This document shows, piece by piece, positions 9,201 through 17,436 of a stretch of DNA of 64,000 nucleotides. Numbering within the stretch: the first letter of the stretch is position 1; every line of letters starts with the position of its first letter. The stretch lies in the NCBI GenBank assembly GCA_964497185.1, contig CAZCBX010000010.1:1-64000 (forward strand). The letters are read 5' to 3'. Below the pieces are notes generated by a model. It was not told the DNA's origin, made no database searches, and saw only the letters and a list, made by a program, of their open reading frames with translations. The position numbers and the translations under genes are program-made. The stretch is from CAZCBX01 sp964497185 (GTDB lineage: Bacteria > Bdellovibrionota_G > JALEGL01 > JAGRMV01).

Positions 9201-10809
9201 TACCCAAAACAAAAAAATCTTTACAAAAGATGATGCCAATTTTTTGCGGTCCATCTCGAATTTATTGTCTGTATCAATTCATCGCAAAAAGATTGAGCAA
9301 GCAATCAAAGAAAGTGAAGAAAAACTTCGAATTGCCAAAGATTCAAATAATATGGGTTATTTTGAATACAGCATGATTGATGGAGAAACGCATTGGGATA
9401 ACCTAATTAAAAGATTGTGGGGATTAAAAGAAGATGAACAAGCTACCCAAGAGCTTTTCTCCGAATGTTTGCATCCAGACGATCGAAAGAAGACTTTGGA
9501 TGCCATTGAAAAGTCGATGGATTACAATGGCAGCGGCCATTATCACACCACTTATCGCGTGATCAACAAATTGACTCAAAAAATCTCATGGGTTGAGGCC
9601 AGTGGTCAGGTGATGTTTAAAGATCAAATGCCTCAAAAAATGATCGGTATGGTGATTGATATAACCAAGCAAAAAGAAACTGAAAACACCCTTGAAAATG
9701 CCATTATCAATCTGGAAGCCGCGCATGAGAAAAAGAACCAATTTTTGGCCACGTTGGGTCATGAGTTGCGTAACCCTTTGGCGGCGATCAATAGCGGTGT
9801 TCAAATCATGCAAATGGATAAAAGCAAAGCAGACTGGGCATTAAACATGATGGCCCATAATGTTAAGCTTGTATCATCACTCTTGGATGATTTATTGGAC
9901 CTAACTAGAATTTCGCGAGGAAAGATAAAACTTAAAAAAGAAGTATTAAACCTTAATGATATTTTATCTGAGACTTTGCAAGGTTTTGCCCGTGATGCAG
10001 AGAAAAAAGAGTTAAAAATGACCTCTCATTTAACCTCTGAGCCTATTTATGTGAAAGGGGACCAGACTCGGTTGGATCAAATTTTTTCAAACTTGATATG
10101 TAATGCACTAAAATTTACGCCTGCCGGTGGAAACGTAAGCGTACATTTAATACAAAAAAGCGGTCGGGCGTGGGTAACCGTAAATGATGATGGGATTGGG
10201 ATTGATCCAAAAAAATTAAATTTAATTTTTCAACCTTTTGAGCAAATTACGGATAAAAAGCTTCAGAATCCAGGCTTGGGAATTGGTTTAGCGCTGGTGT
10301 CCCAGTTGGTAAATTTGCATGGGGGCAGCATCAAAGCTGAAAGCCAAGGAAAAGACAAAGGTACGACACTCTCAGTTGATTTTCCAATTTCAGATGAGAT
10401 TGTCGTTCCTGCGCGTAAGAAGGTGAAAAAACCAGATATTAAAAAAGACTTAAAGGTTTTGATTGTAGACGACAATGTTGACGCCGTAAAAGGACTTAAG
10501 TCAATTTTGGCCAAAGAAAAATGTCGTGTGTACAGCGCATATACAGCAAAAGGAGCATTGAAAAAGGTAGAAAAGTTTTCTCCTGAAGTGTTCATCATTG
10601 ATATTGGTTTACCAGATGGCAATGGACATGATTTATTGCGCGACATAAAAACAAAATACAAAGAATCAGCCACTTACATTGCTCTTACAGGATACAGCCA
10701 TGAAGAAGCCCACGCTCGCTCAAAACAAGCAGGTTTTGATTTTCACCTGAACAAACCAGCTATGCTTGACGATCTGCTTGGGATTTTGGGACAGGCTTCA
10801 CACTCTTGA
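6271..10809 (+). CDS. CheB-CheR-PAS-GAF hybrid sensor histidine kinase with receiver
   Basis: A 1,512-residue multidomain signalling protein. Order: CheB methylesterase (about 10-195) with catalytic S19 (GTSAGG), H46 (QHLDPNH) and D138 (GSGSDGT); CheR methyltransferase (about 215-480; AGCASGEEAYS, ISCRNLLIYL); a PAS-like region (about 530-640); a coiled coil rich in EEL repeats (649-730); PAS; GAF (about 870-1010); PAS; HisKA with H1164 (LGHELRNP); HATPase_c with N, G1 (DDGIGI) and G2 (GLGIGLAL) boxes; and a receiver with phospho-acceptor D1444. It has no transmembrane segment, so it should act in the cytoplasm. All triads look intact. ATG at 6301 is an alternative start. Its tail overlaps the opposing receiver gene by 50 nt. 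Confidence 0.95.
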   Translation: MDVGKKTDQPMLLVGIGTSAGGLPALKNFFHANPAHPQLTFVVVQHLDPNHKSMLADILSRETILNVYEAENGQKLAPNSVYIIPPDALIEVEGHHIKIIKPHRKHGSRSSIDHLFRAMAENFKAQGIGILLSGSGSDGTAGLRALKAAGGLSIVQDPRDAEYSSMPRSAIDAGVVDVVCNIEDMPQVLLDYVEHPYVEYQEESEADEKGLQSIAALLKTRENFDLQQYKESTVERRILRRMSLTGKRQKEDYIQLLRSNGDERGYLMQDLLINVTDFFRDQNAFKILEDKVVQDIIESADPGSDIRIWVAGCASGEEAYSLGILFLEGIKKANKDLDLKIFATDVDEEAIKIARKGLYPASIMSEVPADYLNTYFTTENDQYYRVKTHLRDKISFATQNVYSDPPFSKMDLISCRNLLIYLRKKVQSKALQSFYFALNEQGYLFLGSSENIGEQKQYFQPISNKWRIFQKKPAQHTDFQVAQLGRFVQPKYFKKNLQTRQKKSDQYGPIEQAKEILLQNLSPSVLINGDNQVLYFHGDTHPYLKMPDGEPKLDFIKMLDSKLRTRVRSAIFKARQSNEKINIHCPPDYRQSYPNQSVFLISVSPVSHQALDKKALIISFKPDEDLEKNGLVSASSTVSGDQENMVAAMERDLQETRKELQNTVEELETSTEELKASHEEALSTNEELQSTNEELEASTEELRSLNEELTTVNSQLKEKIDALQSAHDDIENFFASTNLATIFLCVKFKLMRYTPAAQRLLRLGPQDIGHPISDISRDLMDEETIDEAKKVIQSLESSEKEIQSGQRWFVRKILPYRTGDQRIAGVVITFNDVSELKKANHFVEIREKQHAVIAKLGMEALKNQKLEELIDHTVREVAYVLDADYCKFLKYQPTQKNFLLQAGVGWQKGAVGKETVIADSTTQAGYTLKENEPVIVEDLNTEKRFAGPKLLVDHHVVSGMSCVVSKEHECYGVLSVHTQNKKIFTKDDANFLRSISNLLSVSIHRKKIEQAIKESEEKLRIAKDSNNMGYFEYSMIDGETHWDNLIKRLWGLKEDEQATQELFSECLHPDDRKKTLDAIEKSMDYNGSGHYHTTYRVINKLTQKISWVEASGQVMFKDQMPQKMIGMVIDITKQKETENTLENAIINLEAAHEKKNQFLATLGHELRNPLAAINSGVQIMQMDKSKADWALNMMAHNVKLVSSLLDDLLDLTRISRGKIKLKKEVLNLNDILSETLQGFARDAEKKELKMTSHLTSEPIYVKGDQTRLDQIFSNLICNALKFTPAGGNVSVHLIQKSGRAWVTVNDDGIGIDPKKLNLIFQPFEQITDKKLQNPGLGIGLALVSQLVNLHGGSIKAESQGKDKGTTLSVDFPISDEIVVPARKKVKKPDIKKDLKVLIVDDNVDAVKGLKSILAKEKCRVYSAYTAKGALKKVEKFSPEVFIIDIGLPDGNGHDLLRDIKTKYKESATYIALTGYSHEEAHARSKQAGFDFHLNKPAMLDDLLGILGQASHS

Positions 10810-11164
10810 GGAGTTCTTCGATGGATTTAAAGTACAAGGGTTTGAGAAAATGATGATCAAAACCTATTTCTTTGCAATTTTCAACAAGTTCATCGGTTCC
10901 TTGGCCAGTTAAGGCAACAATGATCGTTTTATTTAACGCTGGCATGGAGCGGAGCTTTTTACAGGTTTCCAATCCATCCATAATGGGCATATTGATATCC
11001 AGAAAAATCAAATCAGGCGTGGATTGACTCACTTTATCAAGGGCTTGCTGACCACCATAAGCCAACTCGACATCATGGCCAAGAAGTTTGACCATATGTC
11101 CAGTGGCAAATGCAGCGTCTTCGTGGTCATCTACAACTAATACGGTCACAATGGTGTCCTCCAT
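10760..11164 (-). CDS. Single-domain response regulator (receiver only)
   Basis: A 134-residue stand-alone REC domain: acidic pair in VVDDHEDAA, phospho-acceptor Asp in IFLDINMPIMDG, Thr in VALTGQG and Lys in FLKPLYF. No output domain follows, so it should work as a CheY/Spo0F-like phosphate carrier or protein-interaction switch. It lies tail-to-tail with the hybrid kinase gene and the last 50 nt of the two coding regions overlap on opposite strands. The kinase is the obvious partner by position, but this is inference. Confidence 0.93.
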   Translation of the reverse strand: MEDTIVTVLVVDDHEDAAFATGHMVKLLGHDVELAYGGQQALDKVSQSTPDLIFLDINMPIMDGLETCKKLRSMPALNKTIIVALTGQGTDELVENCKEIGFDHHFLKPLYFKSIEELLKSVKPVPKSQADRQA

Positions 11165-11300
11165 GGGTGAATTTTTAAAATGCTGATTTGACTACCTGCA
11201 ATAATCAAAGATTTTTACAAGGCTGATTATATGAGCTTATCATAGCTTGCAGTACTTACTTTAGATATTGATCGAAAAAATGTTGAAATGGGACACGGGT

Positions 11301-12527
11301 CTAAACGATAAGGAAAAAAACTTTCGTGGAACAGGCCAATAAACAAAGCAGTGAGCCTAAAAGTGGGACCCATTTGGGGATATTGGGGGCATTTTTTGGC
11401 TGGTTTTGTCTTTTTAGCTGAAAAAGGGACGCATTGACCAGGGCAAATACCAACAAGATGATAATGCTGGTGGTCAATGCCAATGAATGCAAAGGGATGA
11501 AGATGGCCAGCAACAAAATAATGAAAGAAAGAGCCAATGTTGCACGCAGAGGTGTGTGGGTTTTTGGGTGAATTTTGGCAAAAAAAACAGGAGCACCTCG
11601 TTGATCGCGGGCTAGGTCCATTAGAAGTCGAGAAGCTGAAATGAGCTGAGTCAATGCCCCATTGACAATGATAAATAGACTGGCGAGTCCCACCGGCCAT
11701 ACCGACCAGCCTGCTAGTTCAACCGCTTTGACCAAAGGGGCGTCAGCTTTTGATATTTCAGTTAAATAAGGAGATCCAACCAGCGCAGCAGAAACACTCA
11801 CATAGAAAAAAAGCACGATCCCAATGGCAATCAACATGGCCTTAGGCATTGTAGATTCTACGTTTTTTACTTCTTCCGCTGTTTGCGCCATATCACCAAA
11901 CCCTATAAACGAATATACCGCTAAAAGAGCACCACCAAAAAGGCCACTTGAAAAAAGTGATTTGTTTGAGAGCTGCTCAACGATTATGCTGGGTGCTTGT
12001 ACAAACCCATCACGGAGAATATAAATAACAGCAAGCAAAGTACAAATGCCCATCAAGGTGGTCACTGACATAAACCAAGCACTGTGCTTAATGCCCAATA
12101 TGGCCACGGTGCTCAATGCAACAATTAAAACCAATAACGCCACCCAAGTTGGAATATCGATAAACACTTGAAGATATCGAACAAACCCAGTTGCAATGGT
12201 GGCGGCAGAAACAGTATTGACAAAAATAAGCAAGGCTCCCGCGCTTGAACCGAGCTTTCGATGGTTGAAGGCTTTTTCTACGTAATCAATGGGTCCAGCT
12301 GCGGACGGAATGCGAGCTGCAATTTCTGCATAGGAGAAACCCGTGGTGATAGCGATGGACGCGGCCAGCAAATAAGAAAGGGGTGTGAATGTGCCGGCCT
12401 CTTGAATGACTTCACCAATGACCACAAATATTCCGGCACCCAGAATGGTTCCGACCCCAAACATGACCAGTGAGAAGGTATTCATGTCTCTTTTTAGGTC
12501 GGATTGAATGGTGGGAGAATTTGGCAT
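11301..12527 (-). CDS. APC-superfamily amino acid permease
   Basis: A 408-residue membrane protein with about 11-12 hydrophobic segments. The N-terminal motif FGVGTILGAGIFVVIGEV is the substrate-binding first helix of the amino acid-polyamine-organocation family, and SYAEIAARIPSAAG follows. It imports or exchanges an amino acid or amine; the specificity is not evident. The length is slightly short for the family. It lies downstream of, and in the same direction as, no close partner; the receiver gene begins 137 nt past its stop. Confidence 0.92.
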   Translation of the reverse strand: MPNSPTIQSDLKRDMNTFSLVMFGVGTILGAGIFVVIGEVIQEAGTFTPLSYLLAASIAITTGFSYAEIAARIPSAAGPIDYVEKAFNHRKLGSSAGALLIFVNTVSAATIATGFVRYLQVFIDIPTWVALLVLIVALSTVAILGIKHSAWFMSVTTLMGICTLLAVIYILRDGFVQAPSIIVEQLSNKSLFSSGLFGGALLAVYSFIGFGDMAQTAEEVKNVESTMPKAMLIAIGIVLFFYVSVSAALVGSPYLTEISKADAPLVKAVELAGWSVWPVGLASLFIIVNGALTQLISASRLLMDLARDQRGAPVFFAKIHPKTHTPLRATLALSFIILLLAIFIPLHSLALTTSIIILLVFALVNASLFQLKRQNQPKNAPNIPKWVPLLGSLLCLLACSTKVFFLIV

Positions 12528-12681
12528 CTTTAAGTTTGTTAAAATAACAACGGTATCAATAACCTATACATATCCAGAGAAATGAAAAGTTAAATATCTG
12601 AAAGTAAGATGACAAGGCTGCCGTGGACCTTTAGTCTAAAATCAAAATTTTAATATCCATTTTAACAGAAGGAGCAATTTT

Positions 12682-12933
12682 ATGACCCGCAATCACGGCC
12701 CACAAATCAAAGATGATCAACAATATGAAGCCTTACGCGATGAAGGTTACAGCAAAGAAAAAGCTGCTCGTATCGCCAACACCCCCAAAAAGAAGGCGAG
12801 TAAAAAAGGTGGGAAAGCGCCTGCTTACGAAAAATGGACCAAAGAGCAGTTGTATGATCGTGCAGCCGAAGTTGGCATTGATGGACGATCCAAAATGGAT
12901 AAAAAAGAATTGATTGCCGCTTTAAGACAATAA
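12682..12933 (+). CDS. Small basic Rho-N/SAP-like stress protein
   Basis: An 83-residue, Lys-rich protein. The N-terminal half (QYEALRDEGYSKEKAARIAN) matches the small plasmid-stabilisation/DUF7218-like module, and the C-terminal half (WTKEQLYDRAAEVGIDGRSKMDKKELIAALR) is a Rho-N/SAP-like helix-extended-helix, a fold that usually binds nucleic acid. GAAGGAG lies about 9 nt upstream of the ATG. The KKKASKKGGK linker is consistent with DNA or RNA contact. A role as a small chromatin or RNA-binding stress protein is inferred. Confidence 0.8.
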   Translation: MTRNHGPQIKDDQQYEALRDEGYSKEKAARIANTPKKKASKKGGKAPAYEKWTKEQLYDRAAEVGIDGRSKMDKKELIAALRQ

Positions 12934-12961
12934 AAATGATGGGTTAAAGGCTACCAAACCT

Positions 12962-13204
12962 TTATGATTCTATGTTTTCCAACGCGTTGGAAATTTGCCG
13001 AAGAATATTATTCTGATGATGCGGTTCCATACCTTCACTGGTTGCCCGCTGCAACTGAATGTGTTGGTCTTTCCAGTTGGTTAAAATTTTTATTTTTTCT
13101 TCATCAGAAAAATTTTGATTGTCTACCACATCCTGAGGTGCATCAAAAACTTGCCCAGGTGTGGCCAATGCTTCTTCTAAACTAACTTTTCTTCTTTGGT
13201 TCAT
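12962..13204 (-). CDS. Conserved small protein, unknown function
   Basis: An 80-residue soluble protein beginning MNQRRKVSLEEALATPGQVF, then DVVDNQNFSDEEKIKILTNW and a helical tail. It looks like a family of small proteobacterial proteins with the pattern P-x-x-V-F...D-V-V...LS-x-E-x-K-x-x-I-L-x-x-W, for which I know no function. ATG at 13204 was chosen because GAGGTG lies about 7 nt upstream. It is convergent with the Rho-N gene and divergent from the next small gene. Confidence 0.65.
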   Translation of the reverse strand: MNQRRKVSLEEALATPGQVFDAPQDVVDNQNFSDEEKIKILTNWKDQHIQLQRATSEGMEPHHQNNILRQISNALENIES

Positions 13205-13334
13205 ATACACCTCTATAGTCAATAATTACAATTAACATAACAGTGTTGTATAGGATGTAAACCATTCGATATTGGTTTGTGTCCAATATTATTCTTTCTT
13301 TATATTTTTATGAATATGCATGGCTGTTTCAAAA

Positions 13335-13354
13335 CTAACTTTCTTTAGTATATA
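13335..13354 (+). promoter_or_regulatory. CTAAC-N4-TTTAG dyad followed by TATATA
   Basis: CTAACTTTCTTTAG (13335-13348) differs from the perfect CTAAC-N4-GTTAG dyad by one base and is followed directly by TATATA, a likely -10 element. It lies 61 nt before the small gene starting at 13416. It belongs to the motif set seen at 2189, 14703, 28518 and 30087. Confidence 0.45.
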
Positions 13355-13415
13355 AAAGCCTATTTTATTGGGCATCTTGAAAGAAAAAGGGGGTATTTTA
13401 ACAAAGGATGAAATC

Positions 13416-13643
13416 ATGAAATATGTAACAATTGTGGAACACCTCAGAGCTGAGAATAATGGCATTATAGAGATATTTGACCGTGCACAAGCTTGCCACG
13501 GTATTCGTCGAAAAGAGATGCTGGAAAAAATCGAGAAATTGTTGATGAGGGTTGAAAAAACAGAGGATAAAATTGATGAATTGTTTTATTCAGACTCAGC
13601 ACACAGTGAGTCAAGAAGTGGAATCCATTTTGATCCATCGTAA
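13416..13643 (+). CDS. Small helical protein, unknown function
   Basis: A 75-residue product, highly charged and predicted helical (HLRAENNGIIEIFDRAQACH, then RRKEMLEKIEKLLMRVEKTE). The start loosely recalls the first helix of hemerythrin-like proteins, but the remaining iron ligands are absent. AAAGGATG precedes the ATG at 13416. The gene is followed by a strong bidirectional terminator. Its promoter region carries the shared stress dyad. Confidence 0.55.
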   Translation: MKYVTIVEHLRAENNGIIEIFDRAQACHGIRRKEMLEKIEKLLMRVEKTEDKIDELFYSDSAHSESRSGIHFDPS

Positions 13644-13684
13644 GTCAAGTTCAGCCCAATTTTTTAGTTAAAAGTATAAATAAA

Positions 13685-13728
13685 AGCCCCTGAACTTTCG
13701 ATTATTTTTTATCGATTGTTCAGGGGCT
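13685..13728. terminator. Bidirectional terminator hairpin
   Basis: AGCCCCTGAAC and GTTCAGGGGCT pair perfectly over 11 bp, with an inner TCGAT/ATCGA stem and a T6 apical loop, between two convergent genes. A-rich and T-rich flanks on the two sides suit termination in both directions. Confidence 0.85.
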
Positions 13729-13756
13729 AAGTATTTTTCTTCAAATAACAGGTCGA

Positions 13757-14617
13757 TTAGTCAGTACGATTTTTCGAAGTCGACGTTGATTGCTTTGACG
13801 TTGAGTTGCGATCTGAATCGCTTTTTTCAGACATTTTGAGATTGTTTTGAGTGTTTCTTACACCCATAACACTATCACAGATATCCTCAGCACGGCGCTT
13901 ATCCCATCTTTCTTGTACTGAACCGGATAGGATCACTTCACCATCTTTCACTTTAACTTCAATGTCACTTTTATCAATATTGTCAGCGCGGGTTAATGCT
14001 TCGCATACTTCTTCTTGTATTTTTTCATCGGATCTTGTGTATCCTTTGGGGGCTTGTCCATAAAATGCGCCTCGACCTCGCGTATATGGGTTCGAGTAGC
14101 CCCCCTGGTCATAGCGGCCATGATCTTGAGCATGACCCGATACCGTCATTTCACGTGTGTCGTTGTAATTTTGACGCTCGAGTGAACGAGGGCTTTGTTG
14201 CGCTTGGTAATTGCGTTTTGATGAACGAGCATTTTGATTGTCCCAAGATTTGGTGCTCCAATCGTATACTCTCTCATCGCGTTGACGATCGTAAGACTGA
14301 TACCGCTGATTCTGTATAGGATCATGGTCAGTATTCGATGTTCGAGTGTTGCGTGAGTAGGGAGTATCTTCATAAGAAGGGTTTTCACGATAACGATTGT
14401 AGTGTGATCCACCCGCGTTGCGACCACGGTTCATTTGATTGCCATCTTGATCTCTGGTGTATAAGGGTGCTCCATCATTGGGCAATGGACCACGAGAAAA
14501 AGATGGTGAGCGTTGAGGTGATTGGTCACTATACCCCGCTTCTTGGTAAAAATCTCTTGGAGATTGATTTTGATAGTCTTCCTGGGGATTATCCCATGTA
14601 TAGTTTGGATTTCTCAT
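13757..14617 (-). CDS. BON-domain protein with long low-complexity N terminus
   Basis: A 286-residue protein. About 190 N-terminal residues are rich in Q, N, R, Y, S and D with no predicted fold. A sequence PKGYTRSDEKIQEEVCEAL leads into a BON domain (about 195-262: IDKSDIEVKVKDGEVILSGS, then KRRAEDICDSVMGVRNTQNNL). The C terminus is Ser/Thr-rich. There is no signal peptide. BON domains bind membranes or phospholipid and occur in osmotic-shock proteins such as OsmY; this cytoplasmic architecture resembles the proteobacterial BON proteins found with stress genes. GAAAGGA precedes the ATG. Its promoter carries the stress dyad next to a perfect TATAAT. Confidence 0.85.
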   Translation of the reverse strand: MRNPNYTWDNPQEDYQNQSPRDFYQEAGYSDQSPQRSPSFSRGPLPNDGAPLYTRDQDGNQMNRGRNAGGSHYNRYRENPSYEDTPYSRNTRTSNTDHDPIQNQRYQSYDRQRDERVYDWSTKSWDNQNARSSKRNYQAQQSPRSLERQNYNDTREMTVSGHAQDHGRYDQGGYSNPYTRGRGAFYGQAPKGYTRSDEKIQEEVCEALTRADNIDKSDIEVKVKDGEVILSGSVQERWDKRRAEDICDSVMGVRNTQNNLKMSEKSDSDRNSTSKQSTSTSKNRTD

Positions 14618-14696
14618 TTGAATTTATCCTTTCATTTTAATTTGTAGATCATGATTGATACATCTTAAATAGGATAATAGAGGTCAATACTCACTG

Positions 14697-14716
14697 ATTA
14701 TACCAACGCAAGTTAG
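14697..14716 (-). promoter_or_regulatory. CTAAC-N4-GTTGG dyad abutting TATAAT
   Basis: On the minus strand CTAACTTGCGTTGG (14716 down to 14703) is followed immediately by a perfect TATAAT (14702-14697). The BON gene starts 79 nt further on. One base differs from the perfect CTAAC-N4-GTTAG dyad. No -35 consensus is visible. Confidence 0.5.
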
Positions 14717-14815
14717 GTTGAGCCCCATGAACGCACATACTTTGGTAAGGTCGGGCGTGTACAAAATTTAAGAATCGTCTGGATCATTGTAAGATTTTGG
14801 TGATATAAATGAGGC

Positions 14816-15907
14816 ATGATAAGAAGATATAAAAAATCAACCGTTACCTTATGCCACTTCTTGCTCTGCGCCTTCACTTTTATAGGAAGTGGTGTGCTGA
14901 TGGGCTGTACACAAAAATCAACCCATCCTTCTCCAAAAGTCATGCCAGCTCATGCACTGGAAAAAAAGCCAACCAAGCATCAAACCCATCCTAGAAATTT
15001 CATTGTAAATACACGCATGTTTACTTTTGACAGTGCAAAAATCAACCCCTGGATACCTCAAATTACACATCTGAGCGTTTTCGGAGTGGACTTTCAAAAA
15101 GGAAAAGTCAATGGCAACTATACCTATGCCAACAAAGACCGCGTAGATGATCTTATTTCTTTTACCAAGCGGAAAGATTTAAAAGTGGTTTGGACCTTAA
15201 ATATGCAGTCGACTACGTTAGAGCAAGAGTTGGCCTATGTTACAGATCTTATCAATCGAGGTATGCCGATTAGCGCTTTTAAATACGGCGGTGAGTTTTA
15301 TTTGGGCAAATATTATATCGGCGATACAAGCAAAAAAGGCGTGGTAGAGAAAGTTAACATTTCTATCTATAAAAAATGGTTGAAAGAGTGGGTTCCCACA
15401 TTCGCCAAACGATTTCCATTTGACCAGTACGACCACATTCTGGTGGGTGCCTCTTATGGCAAGTCTAACTCACGTCAAGACCAATATCGCCGGCTGTGGA
15501 ACCAAGAACTCATCAAAATGCTTGATCAAAATCCAACCTACATAGATAAGTTGGCGGTCGATTTTCACCACTATGCAGGCAGAGAAAAAGTGGTGGAACC
15601 CAACGGAGAGGAGACCATCGAAAGCGAGGTCAGTTTTGATTTTTTACATGATTTTCCTGAGCAAATGCCAATTTACATTACCGAATCGGGTTACCGAATT
15701 GACGACTACAGCATTAAGAGTTTAAAGAAAGCTTATGATTATTGGACTGCATTTTATCAAGAGCTCGGACCCAATGATTATTATGGTGTTCATCTACTAT
15801 ACACGGATGCTAAGAAAAATCCTCACGCGCTTTACCTTAGCAATGGGAAGCTAAGTCCGGTTGGCGAAAAACTTCGCGACTGGTTTCGAGAAAAATACAT
15901 GCAATAA
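14816..15907 (+). CDS. Glycoside hydrolase-like lipoprotein
   Basis: A 363-residue protein with a lipoprotein signal peptide (hydrophobic core, lipobox L-M-G-C). The mature part looks like a TIM-barrel glycoside hydrolase of clan GH-A. FKYGGEFYLG would supply the acid/base glutamate, VDFHHYAG the substrate-cleft histidines, and YITESGYR the nucleophile glutamate on strand 7. The exact GH family is not recognised. It would sit in the periplasm or at the outer membrane and cleave a polysaccharide or glycan. GAGG lies close before the ATG. No sugar transporter or other glycosidase is adjacent. Confidence 0.7.
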   Translation: MIRRYKKSTVTLCHFLLCAFTFIGSGVLMGCTQKSTHPSPKVMPAHALEKKPTKHQTHPRNFIVNTRMFTFDSAKINPWIPQITHLSVFGVDFQKGKVNGNYTYANKDRVDDLISFTKRKDLKVVWTLNMQSTTLEQELAYVTDLINRGMPISAFKYGGEFYLGKYYIGDTSKKGVVEKVNISIYKKWLKEWVPTFAKRFPFDQYDHILVGASYGKSNSRQDQYRRLWNQELIKMLDQNPTYIDKLAVDFHHYAGREKVVEPNGEETIESEVSFDFLHDFPEQMPIYITESGYRIDDYSIKSLKKAYDYWTAFYQELGPNDYYGVHLLYTDAKKNPHALYLSNGKLSPVGEKLRDWFREKYMQ

Positions 15908-15952
15908 GACACGTTAACTATTTAAAAAATCTCTGGCCTGCAGCGCTTCATT

Positions 15953-16402
15953 CTAACCCTGCGAGGGCTGATGTGGATAATCGGTATTTAGGTAATTTGG
16001 ATTGGATTGAAGGTAGAGATGAAGCTGAAGATAATATTTAAACTCTTTTTTTAGTTTGTCGAGGTCAGCTTCATTTTTCGTAAATAGGTACAATTGGTTT
16101 TCAAAAACTTGAATGTCTTTTGAGTGGAGTTGAGTGAAAATCTCAATGGGCATGGTATGCCATTGAATATCCAATTGGCTTTTAAGCAGTTGGCTTTGAG
16201 ATAATTGCCAACTTGTATAATGGTTTTCATAAATTGTGATGGTCAATTGATCAAATTCAGTACCTGGAGCCAAAGTTTTGGTTTGAAATTCTGTTGCGAA
16301 TGTACCTTCAGGCTGTACAACGTACAGGTGAGATGTTTGTACCTGTGCATTTGTACTTTGCGTACAAAATAGAAGCAATGTAACTGGAAAAATATATCTC
16401 AT
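15953..16402 (-). CDS. Secreted protein of unknown function
   Basis: A 149-residue protein with a clear Sec signal peptide (MRYIFPVTLLLFCTQSTNA, cleavage before QVQ). The mature part is rich in Q, L and Y and has no motif I recognise. It is convergent with the glycoside hydrolase-like lipoprotein gene, about 45 bp apart. It should be periplasmic. Confidence 0.65.
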   Translation of the reverse strand: MRYIFPVTLLLFCTQSTNAQVQTSHLYVVQPEGTFATEFQTKTLAPGTEFDQLTITIYENHYTSWQLSQSQLLKSQLDIQWHTMPIEIFTQLHSKDIQVFENQLYLFTKNEADLDKLKKEFKYYLQLHLYLQSNPNYLNTDYPHQPSQG

Positions 16403-16606
16403 GCCCTATGAATATAATTTTTTCATATGCACAAAGCAATTGAAAACCTGGCCTTTGGGTTATGTTGATTTTTTAAAGTTCTTAAGTTTTTTCTTTTGTT
16501 TCTCGTACTTAGGGGCTTTCTATCTTTGGATAGTGGCCTTACTTCAATACTGGCATAGGGTTTTCTTACAATTAGTTTTATAAGTAATGAAAGGAAAACA
16601 CATATT

Positions 16607-17116
16607 ATGAGTGATACTAAACACATTACAGCAATTTACGAAACACGTGATAGCGCAGTGAAAACAATCAATCAGTTAAACGAAATGGGGTACGATCAAG
16701 ACCACATCGCAATGCTCGTGGCAGAAAATTCATGGTTTGGCGATCGAGATATAAAAATTGAAGAAGGCAACAAAGCAGTTGAAGGTGCAGCTGTGGGAGC
16801 CAGCGTAGGCGGTGCCGCGGGTGCTATCGCGGGTAGTTTAACAGCTGTAGGCGCAATTGCTGCTACTGGTGGTGTGGGCCTTATTGCGGCTGGACCGATC
16901 GTTGCAGCTTTGGCTGGTGCAGGTGCTGCCGGAACAGCCGGTGGTATTGTAGGTGGCTTGGTTGGTATGGGCTTTCCAGAAGTGGAAGCTAAATTTGTTG
17001 ATGAGCATTTAGGCAAAGGCCATGTCATGATCGATGTTCAAACAACGGATGAAAAAGCCGACCACTTGAAAGCATTTTTAGAAAAAAGCAGCGCAGAACG
17101 CGTGACTGTTTACTAA
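16607..17116 (+). CDS. General stress protein with glycine-zipper segment
   Basis: A 169-residue protein. The N terminus (ITAIYETRDSAVKTINQLNEMGY) is the general stress protein 17M/YflT-like alpha-beta fold. Residues about 60-125 are an Ala/Gly glycine-zipper region able to insert into or associate with membrane. A C-terminal ferredoxin-like strand-helix segment (HVMIDVQTTDEKADHLKAFL) follows. AAAGGA precedes the ATG at 16607. A strong terminator follows, so it is monocistronic. Family members are induced by heat, salt or stationary phase; the exact biochemical role is unknown. Confidence 0.85.
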   Translation: MSDTKHITAIYETRDSAVKTINQLNEMGYDQDHIAMLVAENSWFGDRDIKIEEGNKAVEGAAVGASVGGAAGAIAGSLTAVGAIAATGGVGLIAAGPIVAALAGAGAAGTAGGIVGGLVGMGFPEVEAKFVDEHLGKGHVMIDVQTTDEKADHLKAFLEKSSAERVTVY

Positions 17117-17141
17117 TCACTTCTTTTTAAAGAAGGTAAAT

Positions 17142-17180
17142 AAAAAGCCTCGGCCATCTGAAAGATGGTCGAGGCTTTTT
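17142..17180. terminator. Strong intrinsic terminator
   Basis: AAAAGCCTCGGCCATCT, a GAAA-like loop, and AGATGGTCGAGGCTTTTT form a long stem with one wobble position and a T tract, right after the stress protein gene. A-rich sequence on the other side allows use from both strands. Confidence 0.92.
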
Positions 17181-17207
17181 ATTATGTGAGAAAAACTCTG
17201 TATTTAT

Positions 17208-17384
17208 CTAAGCGTTTGTTTTAAGGGGTGGAGGATCTTGATGGGGTTGTTCTACAGGGTCGGGTTTTTGAATGGTTGGATCTTCAATGGGCTCAGGGTT
17301 TTGAGGTGATTCAATGGGCTCGCGTTCAGAATCTCTTTTTGAAGGAGGTTGTTTGATTTCAGGATGTTCTTTTTGGTTGCTCAC
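17208..17384 (-). CDS. Small proline-rich protein
   Basis: A 58-codon product rich in P, E, D and Q (repeated P-E-P and D-P-x-x-Q-P patterns), probably disordered. The GTG at 17384 with GCAAGG upstream is preferred. Reading can start from ATG at 17459, but that codon falls inside a perfect inverted repeat. No function is known; similar proline-rich tails occur in small stress proteins. The product is plausible rather than certain. Confidence 0.45.
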   Translation of the reverse strand: MSNQKEHPEIKQPPSKRDSEREPIESPQNPEPIEDPTIQKPDPVEQPHQDPPPLKTNA

Positions 17385-17436
17385 GTGTATACCTTGCTCA
17401 TTTAAAATGTAATATGGGTCAGTAAGAAAAGTTGCC

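Noticed and set aside
13416..13643. Hemerythrin-like assignment of the small helical protein
   Set aside because: Only the first helix is similar and most iron-ligand positions are absent.
16423..16626. A 67-codon minus-strand frame between two genes
   Set aside because: It runs antisense into the stress protein start and looks like the promoter region read in another frame.
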